In this document: positions 47,700 through 58,109 of the stretch, one piece after another
Layout: each line of letters begins with the position of its first letter
How positions within the stretch are numbered: the stretch's first letter is position 1
Source of the DNA: Rhodanobacteraceae bacterium
GTDB lineage: Bacteria; Pseudomonadota; Gammaproteobacteria; Xanthomonadales; Rhodanobacteraceae
Direction of reading: 5' to 3'
NCBI GenBank assembly: GCA_004299555.1
Contig: SCQU01000010.1
Span: 1-64,000 of the forward strand
DNA: 64,000 nt
Position numbers and translations under genes: made by a program
The notes under the pieces: generated by a model
What the model saw: only the letters and a program-made list of their open reading frames with translations
The model's database searches: none
What the model was told of the DNA's origin: nothing

Positions 47700-49421
47700 A
47701 TGTTCATTGATGTCCACAACCCGGTTGCAAGAACCCCGTCCGCGCGCGCCTTCCCGCTGCTACTGAAGCAATTGTGGATCACACCACTGGCCAACAGCCC
47801 CGCGCGCGAGATCGTGTACCGCGATGGGCGACGCTTCACCTACCGCCAAACGTGGGCGCGCATCGCACGGCTGGCCTCGGCACTCGCGGAACTCGGGGTC
47901 AGGCCGGGGATGACGGTCGCAGTGATGGACTGGGACAGCCATCGCTACTTCGAGTGTTTCTTCGCGATCCCCATGATGGGCTGCGTGCTGCAGACGGTGA
48001 ACGTACGGCTGTCGCGGGCGCAGGTCGCCTACACCCTTAACCACGCCGAGGCGGACGTGGTTCTCGCCAACGCCGAGTTCGTGCCGCTGCTGGACGCGAT
48101 CCGTGACGATTTGACCCGCAAGATCACGTTTGTACTGCTGAGTGATGCGACGCCTGCATCACCACCCGCCGCGCCATTCGCGGGCGAGTACGAAACGCTC
48201 CTCGCGCGAGCGAGCGCCGCGTACGACTTCCCTGATTTTGACGAGAACACACGCGCGACCACGTTTTATACGACAGGCACCACCGGCGAACCCAAGGGGG
48301 TCTATTACAGCCATCGCCAGCTGGTGCTGCACACGCTGGCGATCGCCGGCTGGCTTGGCACCGCGCCGGTACAAGGGCGGCTGCACCGTGAAGACGTCTA
48401 CATGCCGATCACACCCATGTTTCATGTGCACGCGTGGGGCATGCCGTACGCAGCGACGTTGCTTGGGTTGAAGCAGGTGTATCCGGGGCGTTACGACGGA
48501 GCGACCCTGCTGCGGCTGATCCGCGACGAAAAGGTGACGTTCTCCCACTGCGTTCCGACACTGTTGCAAATGTTGCTTGACCATCCGGATTCGAAACTTA
48601 CGGACCTGTCACACCTGAAGATGGTGATTGGCGGTTCCGCGTTGTCGCCTGGATTGTGCCGGCGCGCGCTCGAACGCGGCATTGACGTGTTCACCGGCTA
48701 CGGAATGAGCGAAACCTGCCCCATCCAGACGGTGCTGCACCTCAGCAGTACCGAGGCGGCGACGTCGATCGAGCAGCAGGCCGAACTGCGCACGCTGACT
48801 GGTAGCCCGTTCATGCTGTGCGATGTGCGGGTAGCTGACGATGCCGTGCGCGGGCAACCACATGACGGTGTGTCCCAGTGCGAAGTGGTGTTCCGCAGCC
48901 CATGGTTGACGCAAGGTTACCTGAAGGACCCCGCGCGCTCGGAGGCGCTGTGGCGCGGTGGCTATCTCCACTCCGGCGACATCGGCAGCATCGACAGCGA
49001 CGGTCGACTGCGGATCACCGATCGCCTCAAGGACGTGATCAAGACCGGCGGTGAATGGGTCAGCTCGCTCACGCTCGAGGGGCTGATTTCGAGAATTCCC
49101 GGCGTGAGTGAGGTTGCGGTGATCGCGGTGCCGGACCCGAAGTGGGGCGAGCGCCCGCTGGCATTGGTGGTACCGCAGGCCGGGGCGACGCTGACCTCTG
49201 ACAGTATCCGCGCGGAGCTCGAGCAGGCCGCCCACGCGGGCGCAATAGGAACCTATGCGGTACCCGACGCCATCCGATTCGTCGAGTCACTGGCCAAGAC
49301 CAGCGTTGGCAAGCTCGACAAGAAAAAACTGCGGCAGCTCCACGCCACTGCACCGGCGGCACCATCCGCCGGCTCCCATCCAAACCCGACGCCGGCCACG
49401 GCGCAACGGAGGACACCATGA
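47700..49421 (+). CDS. acyl-CoA ligase (AlkK-like ANL enzyme)
   Basis: A 573-residue ANL enzyme. P-loop FYTTGTTGEPKGVYYSHRQ; PMFHVHAWGMPY; adenine motif GYGMSETCP; hinge ITDRLKDVIKTGGEWVSS; catalytic Lys in KTSVGKLDKKKL. It resembles AlkK-type medium-chain ligases; the acid it activates is unknown. The homogentisate pathway itself needs no CoA ligase, so this enzyme points to an added substrate. Residues after about 545 are a Pro/Ala-rich tail. Strong site GAGGACAGG before the ATG; it overlaps hppD by 4 nt. Confidence 0.87.
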   Translation: MFIDVHNPVARTPSARAFPLLLKQLWITPLANSPAREIVYRDGRRFTYRQTWARIARLASALAELGVRPGMTVAVMDWDSHRYFECFFAIPMMGCVLQTVNVRLSRAQVAYTLNHAEADVVLANAEFVPLLDAIRDDLTRKITFVLLSDATPASPPAAPFAGEYETLLARASAAYDFPDFDENTRATTFYTTGTTGEPKGVYYSHRQLVLHTLAIAGWLGTAPVQGRLHREDVYMPITPMFHVHAWGMPYAATLLGLKQVYPGRYDGATLLRLIRDEKVTFSHCVPTLLQMLLDHPDSKLTDLSHLKMVIGGSALSPGLCRRALERGIDVFTGYGMSETCPIQTVLHLSSTEAATSIEQQAELRTLTGSPFMLCDVRVADDAVRGQPHDGVSQCEVVFRSPWLTQGYLKDPARSEALWRGGYLHSGDIGSIDSDGRLRITDRLKDVIKTGGEWVSSLTLEGLISRIPGVSEVAVIAVPDPKWGERPLALVVPQAGATLTSDSIRAELEQAAHAGAIGTYAVPDAIRFVESLAKTSVGKLDKKKLRQLHATAPAAPSAGSHPNPTPATAQRRTP

Positions 49422-50506
49422 ACCCGCAGCAAGACAAAGGCATGGAGCTCATGCCGTTTGAAAACCCGATGGGCATCGATGGATTCGAGTTCGTCGAATT
49501 CGCCGCACCTGATCCAAAGGTGCTGCACGAGGTGTTTCACGGGCTCGGCTTCACCCCGGTGGCAAAGCGTCGCCGGCGGGCGGTCACGTTGTACCGGCAG
49601 GGACAGTGCAACCTGCTTTTGAATGCCGAGCCGGACTCGTTCGCATCCGCGTTCGCCGCTGCGCACGGCCCCTCCGCGTGCGGGTTCGCGCTGCGCTTCA
49701 CCCGCCCCGTGCGTGAGGTGCTGCACGAAGTGCTCGCCAAGGACGCGCGCGAGGTACCCGGCAACGCTGACACGCTCGCCGTGGACACGCCCGCGATCGA
49801 TGGCGTCGGCGGATCCGCGTTGTACCTGGTTGATCGCTATGGCGACCGGGGTAGTCTCTACGACGATTGGGAATGGCTGGTTCCGGAGGGACGCCGCCAC
49901 CCCGCCGGGTCAGGCCTCACCTTCATCGATCATCTCACCAACAACGTCGAGCTCGGCAAGATGGTCGAGTGGGCAGGCTTCTACGAGCGACTGTTCAACT
50001 TCCGTGAGCTTCACTACTACGACATCAAAGGCGCCAAGACCGGCCTCGTCTCCAAGGCGATGACCGCGCCCGATGACCGGGTCCGCATTCCGGTCAACGA
50101 GTCAAGCGATCCGAAATCGCAGATCAACGAATTCATCGAGCAATATCATGGTGCGGGTATCCAGCACATCGCGATCCGCACCGACGACATCTACGCGACC
50201 GTCGAGAAGATGCGCGCCGCAGGGGTGGCCTTCCTGGATACCCCGGATGCCTACTTCGAGATGATCGACACCCGGATCCCGAACCACGGAGAGGACATAC
50301 CACGGCTGGCCCGGAACAAGATCCTGATCGACGCCGACCTCGAATCCAGGAAGAAGATTCTGCTGCAGATTTTCACCCAGAACTGCATCGGCCCGATCTT
50401 CTTCGAGATCATCCAGCGCAAGGGCAACCGCGGTTTTGGCGACGGCAACTTCACCGCGCTGTTCGAGGCGATGGAGCGCGACCAGATGCAACGCGGAGTG
50501 TTGTGA
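49418..50506 (+). CDS. hppD: 4-hydroxyphenylpyruvate dioxygenase
   Basis: A 362-residue HPPD that converts 4-hydroxyphenylpyruvate to homogentisate with O2. Two glyoxalase-like halves; Fe(II) ligands are His in FIDHLTNNV, His in AGIQHIAI and Glu in [28 protein letters not shown] and the end [17 protein letters not shown] are typical. ATGA overlap with the ligase shows translational coupling; hmgA begins 10 nt later. Confidence 0.96.
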   Translation: MNPQQDKGMELMPFENPMGIDGFEFVEFAAPDPKVLHEVFHGLGFTPVAKRRRRAVTLYRQGQCNLLLNAEPDSFASAFAAAHGPSACGFALRFTRPVREVLHEVLAKDAREVPGNADTLAVDTPAIDGVGGSALYLVDRYGDRGSLYDDWEWLVPEGRRHPAGSGLTFIDHLTNNVELGKMVEWAGFYERLFNFRELHYYDIKGAKTGLVSKAMTAPDDRVRIPVNESSDPKSQINEFIEQYHGAGIQHIAIRTDDIYATVEKMRAAGVAFLDTPDAYFEMIDTRIPNHGEDIPRLARNKILIDADLESRKKILLQIFTQNCIGPIFFEIIQRKGNRGFGDGNFTALFEAMERDQMQRGVL

Positions 50507-50516
50507 GGCCTGCGCG

Positions 50517-51818
50517 ATGACTTGCGCGTACCTGAGCGGGTTGGGCAACAGCCATGCGAGCGAGGCGTTGCCCGGTGCGCTGCCGGTTGGGCAGAACGCC
50601 CCGCAGCATGTGCCCTACGGCTTGTACACCGAACAGTTTTCCGGCACCGCCTTCACCGCACCGCGCCACCTCAATCGCAGAAGCTGGCTCTACCGGATCC
50701 GGCCCGCGGCGGTGCAGGGTGCGTTCGAGGAGTACCCGCACCCGCGCTTCTCGAACGATTTCGCGGAGGTGCCAACTTCGCCGGAGCCGATGCGCTGGGG
50801 GCCATTTCCGTTCCCCGACGCGCCCACCGATTTCGTTGACGGTCTCTACACTCTGGCCGGCAACGGCTCTGCGCCACGGCGGGTCGGCGCCGGTGTTCAT
50901 CTGTACGCTTGCAACCGACCGATGCAGGGCCGCTATTTCTATGACGCCGATGCCGAGCTCGTGATCGTGCCGCAACAGGGGCGCCTCGCGCTTGCAACCG
51001 AGCTCGGCGTACTCGAAGTCGAGCCGCAGCAGCTGGCGGTACTGCCGCGCGGGTTGCGATTCCGGGTCGACCTGGGCGATGGCGCGGCGCGTGGCTACGT
51101 TGGCGAGAACTTTGGCGAGCCCCTGCAATTGCCGGAGCTTGGCCCGATCGGCGCTAACGGTCTTGCCAATGCCCGTGATTTCGAGGCGCCCGTCGCGGCG
51201 TATGAAGACCTTGAAGGCAACTTCGAGCTGATCGCCAAGTTCCAAGGCCGGCTATGGCGCGCACCCATCGACCACTCGCCCCTGGACGTCGTGGCGTGGC
51301 ACGGGACGCATGTGCCGTATCGGTACGATCTGCGTCACTTCAACACGATCGGCTCGGTTTCCTACGACCATCCCGATCCCTGCATCTACACAGTGCTGAC
51401 CTCGCCATCCGACACACCCGGCACCGCCAATCTTGACCTTGCGGTGATTCCACCGCGTTGGCTGGTCGCCGAGCACACCTTTCGGCCGCCGTGGTTCCAC
51501 CGCAACATTGCGAGCGAATTCATGGGACTCATCCACGGCGAGTACGACGCCAAGGACGCGGGTGGCGGCTTCGTGCCGGGGGCGATGAGCCTGCACAATT
51601 GCATGACCGGGCACGGCCCGGACGCCGCGAGCTACACGCGTGCGATGGCGGTCGACACGCGTGTGCCACAACATATCGTCGACACCATGGCGTTCATGTT
51701 CGAAACACGCTGCGTGCTCCACCCGACCCGGAGGGCACTGAACGCGCCGCAGCGGCAGCGTGACTACCCACGGTGCTGGCAGGGAGTCACCAAGCACTTC
51801 AACGCAACGGCACCCTGA
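50517..51818 (+). CDS. hmgA: homogentisate 1,2-dioxygenase
   Basis: A 433-residue HGO that opens homogentisate to maleylacetoacetate. N-terminal [19 protein letters not shown] and [14 protein letters not shown]; Fe ligands in [20 protein letters not shown] (His, Glu) and [13 protein letters not shown] (His). GAGG lies 9 nt before ATG 50517. It sits between hppD and fahA, completing the ring-cleavage step. Confidence 0.96.
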   Translation: MTCAYLSGLGNSHASEALPGALPVGQNAPQHVPYGLYTEQFSGTAFTAPRHLNRRSWLYRIRPAAVQGAFEEYPHPRFSNDFAEVPTSPEPMRWGPFPFPDAPTDFVDGLYTLAGNGSAPRRVGAGVHLYACNRPMQGRYFYDADAELVIVPQQGRLALATELGVLEVEPQQLAVLPRGLRFRVDLGDGAARGYVGENFGEPLQLPELGPIGANGLANARDFEAPVAAYEDLEGNFELIAKFQGRLWRAPIDHSPLDVVAWHGTHVPYRYDLRHFNTIGSVSYDHPDPCIYTVLTSPSDTPGTANLDLAVIPPRWLVAEHTFRPPWFHRNIASEFMGLIHGEYDAKDAGGGFVPGAMSLHNCMTGHGPDAASYTRAMAVDTRVPQHIVDTMAFMFETRCVLHPTRRALNAPQRQRDYPRCWQGVTKHFNATAP

Positions 51819-51837
51819 GAGCGTGGAGGTCTACTGG

Positions 51838-52833
51838 ATGAAACTTGCAACACTCCGGGAGGGCAGCCGCGATGGCACCCTCATCGTCGTCAGCCGCGAT
51901 CTTGTTCACGGTGTCCGCGTCCGCGGCATTGTGCCAACGCTGCAATGCGCGTTGGACGACTGGGCGCAAGTCGCCCCGCGGCTGGAGTCGGTGTACGCAG
52001 CGCTAAACCAACATCCCACGCACACGGTGCAAGGGGCGTTCGCGCTTGATGTGCAGGCTCTTGCGGCGCCGTTCCCGCGTGCTTATGAATTCCTGGATGG
52101 GAGCTCCTATCTTGCACACGTCGAGCGCGTGCGCCAGGCGCGCGGTGCCACCGTTCCCGAGACGTTCTACACCGATCCGTTGATGTACCAGGCGACCTGC
52201 GGCGGCTTTCTCGCCGCTCGCGATCCGATCGTGATACCGGACGATCGCTTCGGCCTGGACCTGGAAGCGGAGGTCATCGTTGTGACCGATGATGTCCCGA
52301 TGGCGACGGATGCCGCTCAAGCATCATCCCACATTCGGCTGCTGGGACTGGTCAATGACGTCAGCCTGCGAAACCTCATTCCGGTTGAAATCGCAAAAAG
52401 CCTGGGCTTTGTGCAGTCCAAGCCGCGCTCCGCGCTGTCGCCGGTACTGGCGACACCGGACGAGCTCGGCACAGCGTGGGCCGGTGACAAGGTCCACCTG
52501 CCCATGCGCACCTGGATCAACGGCAAGTGGTTCGGTGCAGCCGAAGCCGGCGAAGACATGCAATTCAACTTCGCGCAATTGATCGCCCACGCCGCCCGCA
52601 CCCGTCCGCTCGTGGCCGGCACATTGATCGGCTCGGGCACCGTTGCCAACCATGACACGGCCAAGGGCAATTCATGCATTGCCGGGCGCCGGAGCGTGGA
52701 AACGTTGCATGGGGGCGCCCCGGTGACGCCGTTCCTGCGCTATGGCGATACCGTGAAGATCGACATGCTGGATCGTGACGGGCGTTCCATCTTCGGTGCG
52801 ATCGACCAATGCATCAGACCGCTGGCCGAGTGA
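51838..52833 (+). CDS. fahA: fumarylacetoacetate hydrolase
   Basis: A 331-residue FAH of the short bacterial type, cleaving fumarylacetoacetate to fumarate and acetoacetate. DLEAEVIVV holds the metal-binding acids, and LLGLVNDVSLRNLIP, GFVQSKPRSALSPV and TLIGSGTVANHD are family blocks. GGAGGT precedes ATG 51838 by 8 nt; the frame open from 51760 lies within hmgA. The spacing to hmgA is 19 nt. Confidence 0.94.
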   Translation: MKLATLREGSRDGTLIVVSRDLVHGVRVRGIVPTLQCALDDWAQVAPRLESVYAALNQHPTHTVQGAFALDVQALAAPFPRAYEFLDGSSYLAHVERVRQARGATVPETFYTDPLMYQATCGGFLAARDPIVIPDDRFGLDLEAEVIVVTDDVPMATDAAQASSHIRLLGLVNDVSLRNLIPVEIAKSLGFVQSKPRSALSPVLATPDELGTAWAGDKVHLPMRTWINGKWFGAAEAGEDMQFNFAQLIAHAARTRPLVAGTLIGSGTVANHDTAKGNSCIAGRRSVETLHGGAPVTPFLRYGDTVKIDMLDRDGRSIFGAIDQCIRPLAE

Positions 52834-52858
52834 ATCGGCGCAGATCGAGGACAAACGC

Positions 52859-53530
52859 ATGCCGGCCGAACGAGCCCTGTACAGCTACTGGCGGTCCAGC
52901 GCGGCCTACCGTGTACGCATCGCCCTGAACTTGAAGGGCCTCGATTATGTGATCAGGCCGGTACACATGCTGCGCGATGGCGGTGAACAGCACCACGCCG
53001 GTTACCATGCACTCAATCCGCTTGAAGTAGTACCGACCCTGGTCGATCGTGGGAACGTACTGACCGAGTCACTCGCGATCATTGAGTACCTCGAGGAAGC
53101 CTATCCCGATACGCCGCGGCTGTTGCCACGCAGACCTCTTGTACGCGCCCGCGTACGTTCGCTCGCCCAGGTCGTCGCCTGTGACATCCACCCGATCGGC
53201 AATCTGCGTGTACTGCAATATCTGCAGCGCGAACTCGGCGTCGATGACCCGCACAAGGGCGAATGGTCCCGGTACTGGATCGAAGTCGGCTTCGCGGCGA
53301 TCGAGGCAACCCTGGCCGCAGGCGGGCACGACGGCAGGTTTTGCGTGGGCAATGAACCCACCCTCGCGGACTGCTGCCTTGTGCCACAGGTGTACAACGC
53401 GCGGCGATTCGGCGTATCCCTGCTGCCGTTCCCAACCATCGTCGCGATCGATGCGGCGTGCGCCGAGATCGGCGCATTCCTCCGAGCGCTACCGGAGACC
53501 CAACCCGACGCACCGGCCACCAATGGATGA
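52859..53530 (+). CDS. maiA: maleylacetoacetate isomerase (zeta-class GST)
   Basis: A 223-residue glutathione transferase fold protein. The zeta motif region reads YSYWRSSAAYRVRIALNLKGL, followed by NPLEVVPTLVDRGNVLTESLAIIEYLEE (GSH site) and CDIHPIGNLRVLQYL. It isomerises maleylacetoacetate to fumarylacetoacetate with glutathione. The Cys of the classical SSCxWRVRIAL motif is Ala here, as in several proteobacterial enzymes as far as I recall. GAGG before ATG 52859. The last gene of the operon. Confidence 0.93.
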   Translation: MPAERALYSYWRSSAAYRVRIALNLKGLDYVIRPVHMLRDGGEQHHAGYHALNPLEVVPTLVDRGNVLTESLAIIEYLEEAYPDTPRLLPRRPLVRARVRSLAQVVACDIHPIGNLRVLQYLQRELGVDDPHKGEWSRYWIEVGFAAIEATLAAGGHDGRFCVGNEPTLADCCLVPQVYNARRFGVSLLPFPTIVAIDAACAEIGAFLRALPETQPDAPATNG

Positions 53531-53973
53531 CTGCACGTCCGGCAGCGTCACATCGCGTTTTCTGCGCGTGGCGCGCTTGCCATAGCAATGCAATCGCGGT
53601 CTCCCACCAACTCATGTGGTTGAGGCACTCGGATAAACCAGATGCTTGAGCGAACGCCATAAGAAGATGTTGGCCATTAGACACCCACCACGCGTTGTCG
53701 AAAACGTTGTATGCCGGGCAGCCGATTCTCCATCGGCAAAGCCGACATTGGCGAGCAGCGCAGCGTGACAGCAGGGGACCGGACAGCGACCGTCGAGTGA
53801 CACCCGGCACCTGCAGAACCACCGGCTGGGCGGGCCGCATAGGCCATACGGGATCTTCGGGCCGGTCGCCGGCGCGTAGCCGCTTGCCGTGGGGTTGGGA
53901 CGCCTGGGCGCAAGCGTCACCGCGGCGTCAATAACCTGTAGACTCGCCCGACAATCCAGGCGGAGAGTCGCGC
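53531..53973. other. intergenic region between maiA and the S9A peptidase relic
   Basis: 443 nt. The stretch 53580-53720 is less GC-rich than its surroundings and includes a small hairpin GCCGAT-TCTCC-ATCGGC (53721-53737). Its minus-strand translation (around NHMSWWETAIALLWQARH) looks faintly protein-like but matches nothing I know. It could be the remains of a lost gene. Confidence 0.35.
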
Positions 53974-56164
53974 ATGCGTGCCGTAAATCGCGTTGCCGCT
54001 TCGGCGTTCTCGCTGTCCCTGGCCATCCTCGCCGGTTCACCTGCGCTGGCCGCCACTGACCCGCTTGCGTCGGTCGGCGTGGGTACCGCGCCACCCGAAG
54101 CGCCCATCAAGTCGGTGACCGAAACGCTTACGGTGTCAAGGTGACGGACAATTACCGTTACATGGAAAAGCTGGACCAGGCGACCCTCGAGTGGATGAAG
54201 GCCGATGGCGCCTATACGCGCAAGGTGCTGGACGCGATCGCGCCTCGGGCCGCACTGCAAAAGCGTGTTTCTGCATTGACCGGCAGCTTCGGTTTCATGC
54301 AAGGCTATGTGTCCTATGGTGGTCGCGAGTTCTATGAAGAACGTTTGCCGGCTGCGGATGATTTCGACCTGATCGTGCGTGATGCCGCTGGCGCCCGCAG
54401 GCTCGTCGATGTCGACGCCCTCCGCGCGGTGAGTGGGGGCAGGCCCTACGCGATCAACTGGTTTCTTGCATCGCAGGACGGAAGCAAAGTGGCGGTCGGG
54501 GTATCCGAGGGCGGTTCGGAAAATGCTGCGATGACCGTTTACGACGCGGCTACCGGCAAACCCATCGGCAGCCCGATCGACCGCGTGCAGCTCGGCGCGA
54601 CCGCGTGGAGCCATGATTCGAAGACGGTGTATTTCAATCGTCTGCGGCAATTGAAGCCCGGTGAATCAGGAACCGACACCTACAAGAACTCCACGCTGTA
54701 TGGCTGGAACCTCAAGGACGAACCGTTCGCAGTGCTTGGTACCCGCGTCGGCCACGGCCCGAAGTTCGCCTCCGAGGAATTGCCCGGACTCGCCATCATC
54801 CCGGGTTCGACGGAGGCGCTGGCGCTGTCAATCAATGGTGTGCAGCACGAATGGAAAGCATGAATGACACCAGCCGCGGATGTGGCAAATCCAAAGGCCG
54901 TCTGGAGGTCCCTCGTCGATCGCAGTGACGACATCACCGGTATGGGCGTGCGCGGCGACGAGATCTTCCTGCTGTCGCACAAGGACGCGCCGACCTTCAA
55001 GGTACTGGAGATGAAGGCTGGAGGACCCCTGTCGGCCGCAAGGACGCTGGTGGCTGCGCAACCCGATCGCGTGATAGAGAAGATTGCCGCAGCCTCGGAG
55101 GCCTTGTACGTGCTGGCGCGCAGGGGCGCATATTCGCAACTACTGCGCATCCCGGCCGGCAGCAACCAGGCTGAGCAGGTCATCCTGCCGTTCGAAGGCC
55201 ACATCGACGAGGCGTTTGCCGACTCCCGCCAGCCGGGCATCACCCTCGTTCTTTCCAGTTGGGTGGTACAGCCGACCACGTTCCGCTACGACCCCTCGGT
55301 GCAGAAGTTCGCGGCCCTGGACATCGGGCATCGCGGTGACATGGACGCAGCTGCATTCAAGGTCAGCGATCTCGAATCGAAGGCAAGCGATGGCGTGATG
55401 GTACCGCTGAGCCTGATCCAGCCGAAGGGTGCCGAGGGTGCGCAGATCACCCTGATCGAGGCCTATGGTTCCTACGGCATCTCCAATCTTGCCGACTTCA
55501 GCACGCGACGCGCGGCGGCGATGCGGGAGCGCGTCACTTATGGAATAGGCCACGTACGCGGTGGCGGCGAGAAGAGCGAGGCGTGGCGCCTCGGCGGCAA
55601 GGATGCCAACAAGCACCATACCTGGGAAGACCTGATCGCCTGCAGCGAGGATCTGATTGCGCGCGGCATCACCACGAAGGACAAACTGTTCATCATCGGC
55701 GGCTCGGCTGGCGGTATCACCATGGGTCGCGCGATGACCGAGGTCCCGACCTGTTTGCGGGCGTCATCGACCTGGTGCCGGCGGCCAACACGCTCCGCGC
55801 CGAGTTCTCGCCGAATGGACCGCCGAACATCCCGGAGTTTGGCGCGGTCGAACACGAGCGGGGGTTCAAGAACCTGTACGCGATGGACTCGATCCAGCAC
55901 GTGAAGCACGGGGTTGCCTATCCTGCCGTGATGATTACCACGGGTCTGAACGATCCGCGTGTTTTGCCGTGGGAGCCAGCCAAGTTCGCGGCGGCTTTGC
56001 AGGCTTCGGGTACACCCAACCCGGTGCTGCTGCGGATCGACACCAAGGCCGGTCACGGCGTTGGCTCGACCCGGACGCAGATTGACCGGCTGACCGCCGA
56101 CTGGATCGCCTTCACGTTCTGGCGCGCAGGCGATGCCGGCTGGCGACCCGCCGCGGAGCATTGA
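53974..56164 (+). pseudogene. secreted S9A prolyl oligopeptidase gene with three lesions
   Basis: Joined, the pieces give one ~730-residue S9A peptidase. It starts at ATG 53974 with GGAG upstream and a signal peptide ending ALA. The frame then shifts near 54126 (after VTET; the continuation VKVTDNYRYMEKLDQ is in another frame, ending the first piece at TGA 54142-54144). A TGA at 54861-54863 interrupts HEWKA/MTPAADV in frame, where a TGG is likely ancestral. A second shift lies near 55743, after GRAMTE. Catalytic Ser (IIGGSAGGITMG), Asp (TGLNDPRV) and His (AGHGVGSTR) are all still readable. No single product can be made unless these are sequencing errors. Confidence 0.88.
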
Positions 56165-56607
56165 CACCGACGCCCAGAAACGTCGCGGGTGGCAGGGCGA
56201 TCATTGCCCTCACCACGTACGCTGGCTGACTGACGGGGGAGGGTACGCGGTTACGTGGGTGCGTTACCTGGGAGACGCCAAAGGCTCACGCTGCTGGACG
56301 CCAACACGCACGGTTGCTGTATCGGGCCTGCTCGCATTGCCGCTGTCTTGCCGTCACCCCGGGGAAATGGGCTTGCCCAAAACCGGACGCTCGCGAAGGG
56401 CTGAGCCGGGTCGACAGTCACCAGTTGGCCGTGGTCAGCACCGGCAGCCTGGTCAGCAATCTGCGGCGTATTGGTCAGCGTTTACCGGCACGCCGGTCAG
56501 CGAGAATCCGCGTACCCAGCGCGTGCGGCCGGCCGCGTCGCGACCCCATGGGCTGAGCGCTGTTCCGGATGCGCAGAGTCGCTGCGCTGCGCGGGGGCGA
56601 GGCGCAA
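56165..56607. other. convergent intergenic region between the S9A relic and sufT-like gene
   Basis: 443 nt with no recognisable gene, RNA or terminator. A weak AGGGC/GCCCT hairpin occurs near 56195. Confidence 0.4.
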
Positions 56608-57465
56608 CTACAGCATGCCGGTATCAAGCTTGGCCGCTGCCGACATCATCGAGTAGTTCCACGGTGGGTCGAACACCAGTTCGATTTTCACGTCGGCAAT
56701 CGTTGGGATCAGCTTGAGCTTGCTGGTGGCGTCATCGACCAGGACATCACCCATGCCGCAACCCGGTGCCGTCAGTGTCAACTTCACCTGCACACTGCGG
56801 CGGCCGTCATCGGTGTGCGTGAGCGCAAGCGCGTACACGAGGCCAAGATCCACCACGTTGACTGGGATCTCCGGATCAAAGCACGTCCGTAGCTGCGCCC
56901 ATGCCAACGTCTCCACGTCACGGTCGTTGGCATCGTCCGGCAGCCGCAGGGGTTCGGGGGCATCCTTGCCAATGGCGTCCGCATCTTCGCCGGTCACGCG
57001 GTACAGATTGCCGGCTACGAAGATCGTGAAGCTGCCGCCAACCGCCTGGGTGACATATCCGCCCTGTCCCGCCTGCAGCACGACCTTGTCGCCCTGCGGC
57101 ACCATCACCACCGCGCAGTCACGCTGCAGGACGATTTCGTCCCGGCCTGTCTTCCGGGTGCTCGGTTTTGCGCCCATCTCGGGGATCGGCTGGGCGCGGC
57201 TGCCCAGTATCCGGCCTTCTGCATCGCCGGCGTTTTCAGGCATGGCTGGGGGCTTGGGCGGGCTTCGATCGAGCGCGTCAACGTGCGTGCCGTCGATCCG
57301 CAGGAGGTCGCCCGCGACGTACACGAGGAAGTGACTGGCGAAAGCCTGCATGATTGAGCCGGCCTGCCCGACACGCAACGTAATTTCATCGCCTTGCGAC
57401 ACCATGGTTGCGGGGCAGTCGCGAAGAACGGTGAACGGGGTGCCGCCTACATCAGAACTGAACAT
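56608..57465 (-). CDS. SufT-like Fe-S assembly protein with a duplicated N-terminal domain
   Basis: A 285-residue protein. Residues 190-285 are a DUF59/MIP18 domain with LRTCFDPEIPVNVVDLGLVY, APGCGMGDVLV and LVFDPPWNYSMM, as in SufT. The usual SufT N-terminal module (RDCPA..QGDEITL..) occurs twice: residues 15-65 and 115-165, exactly 100 residues apart, joined by a Pro/Gly linker. SufT helps mature Fe-S proteins under high demand. Being the last gene after narGHJI, it could support the five clusters of NarGH. GAGG is upstream of ATG 57465. Confidence 0.82.
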   Translation of the reverse strand: MFSSDVGGTPFTVLRDCPATMVSQGDEITLRVGQAGSIMQAFASHFLVYVAGDLLRIDGTHVDALDRSPPKPPAMPENAGDAEGRILGSRAQPIPEMGAKPSTRKTGRDEIVLQRDCAVVMVPQGDKVVLQAGQGGYVTQAVGGSFTIFVAGNLYRVTGEDADAIGKDAPEPLRLPDDANDRDVETLAWAQLRTCFDPEIPVNVVDLGLVYALALTHTDDGRRSVQVKLTLTAPGCGMGDVLVDDATSKLKLIPTIADVKIELVFDPPWNYSMMSAAAKLDTGML

Positions 57466-57585
57466 GATCCGCCTCGCACAGCGCGTGCGGATCCCGGGTT
57501 GCGGCATGCCGAGGAGATATCCAGCGGCGGTTCCCCGGGGCGGGATGCAGCACGCGCGCGCCACCAAGGCCGGGCTGGCTGCGGG

Positions 57586-58026
57586 TCACCGTGCAAACTC
57601 CACCGGGTGGCCCTGCCGGTCAAACGCCACCAGGTGTGCCAGGGACTGTCCAAGGCGAAGCGCCCGCAGCAGATCGTGCAATGACGCGTCGACTTCCTGC
57701 GGCGTCGGCTCGGCCGTCCCGTGTCCATCCAGACAGCCGACGATCATGAGGTCCCAATCGGTCTCCACGCCACTGCCAAGTGCTCCCGCGGTGTGCTCGG
57801 CCTCAGCCACGATGTCCTCGAAGCTGGAGAGTTCGTACTCGGCCTTGTCCACGTACATGACCGGTACCAGGGCGCCACCTTGCTTTGCATGGAAGCGGTT
57901 GACCTGACCGGCCTTCGCGTCTCCAGGAAGCACCGCTTTCACGAACACCAGCAGGAGACGCTGGCGCACGGGTTGCTCGCGCGCTGCGCGAATCAGGTCT
58001 TCAAAAGTCTCAAGCTCGGCCAACAT
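57586..58026 (-). CDS. conserved protein of unknown function in the nar cluster
   Basis: A 146-residue soluble protein (FEDLIRAAREQPVRQRLLLVF, NRFHAKQGGALVPVMYVDK, HLVAFDRQGHPVEF). I recognise relatives in Pseudomonas and Burkholderia, often labelled 'ribonucleotide reductase subunit alpha', but it has none of the RNR features (no glycyl or cysteinyl site, far too short). It is in the same direction as narGHJI, 120 nt before the sufT-like gene. Function unknown. Confidence 0.75.
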   Translation of the reverse strand: MLAELETFEDLIRAAREQPVRQRLLLVFVKAVLPGDAKAGQVNRFHAKQGGALVPVMYVDKAEYELSSFEDIVAEAEHTAGALGSGVETDWDLMIVGCLDGHGTAEPTPQEVDASLHDLLRALRLGQSLAHLVAFDRQGHPVEFAR

Positions 58027-58109
58027 AAACTCTCACCGCCATTTTTTGGGGAACCACACCCACGGCATTTTGGTGCCGCGCGAAAACCGCAGTCGGGCTA
58101 GTCGCCACG

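Noticed and set aside
54861-54863. TGA as a selenocysteine codon
   Set aside because: S9A peptidases do not use selenocysteine, no hairpin is obvious after it, and two other lesions break the same gene.
57586-58026. Ribonucleotide reductase alpha subunit
   Set aside because: Relatives carry this label, but the protein is 146 residues long and lacks any RNR catalytic feature.
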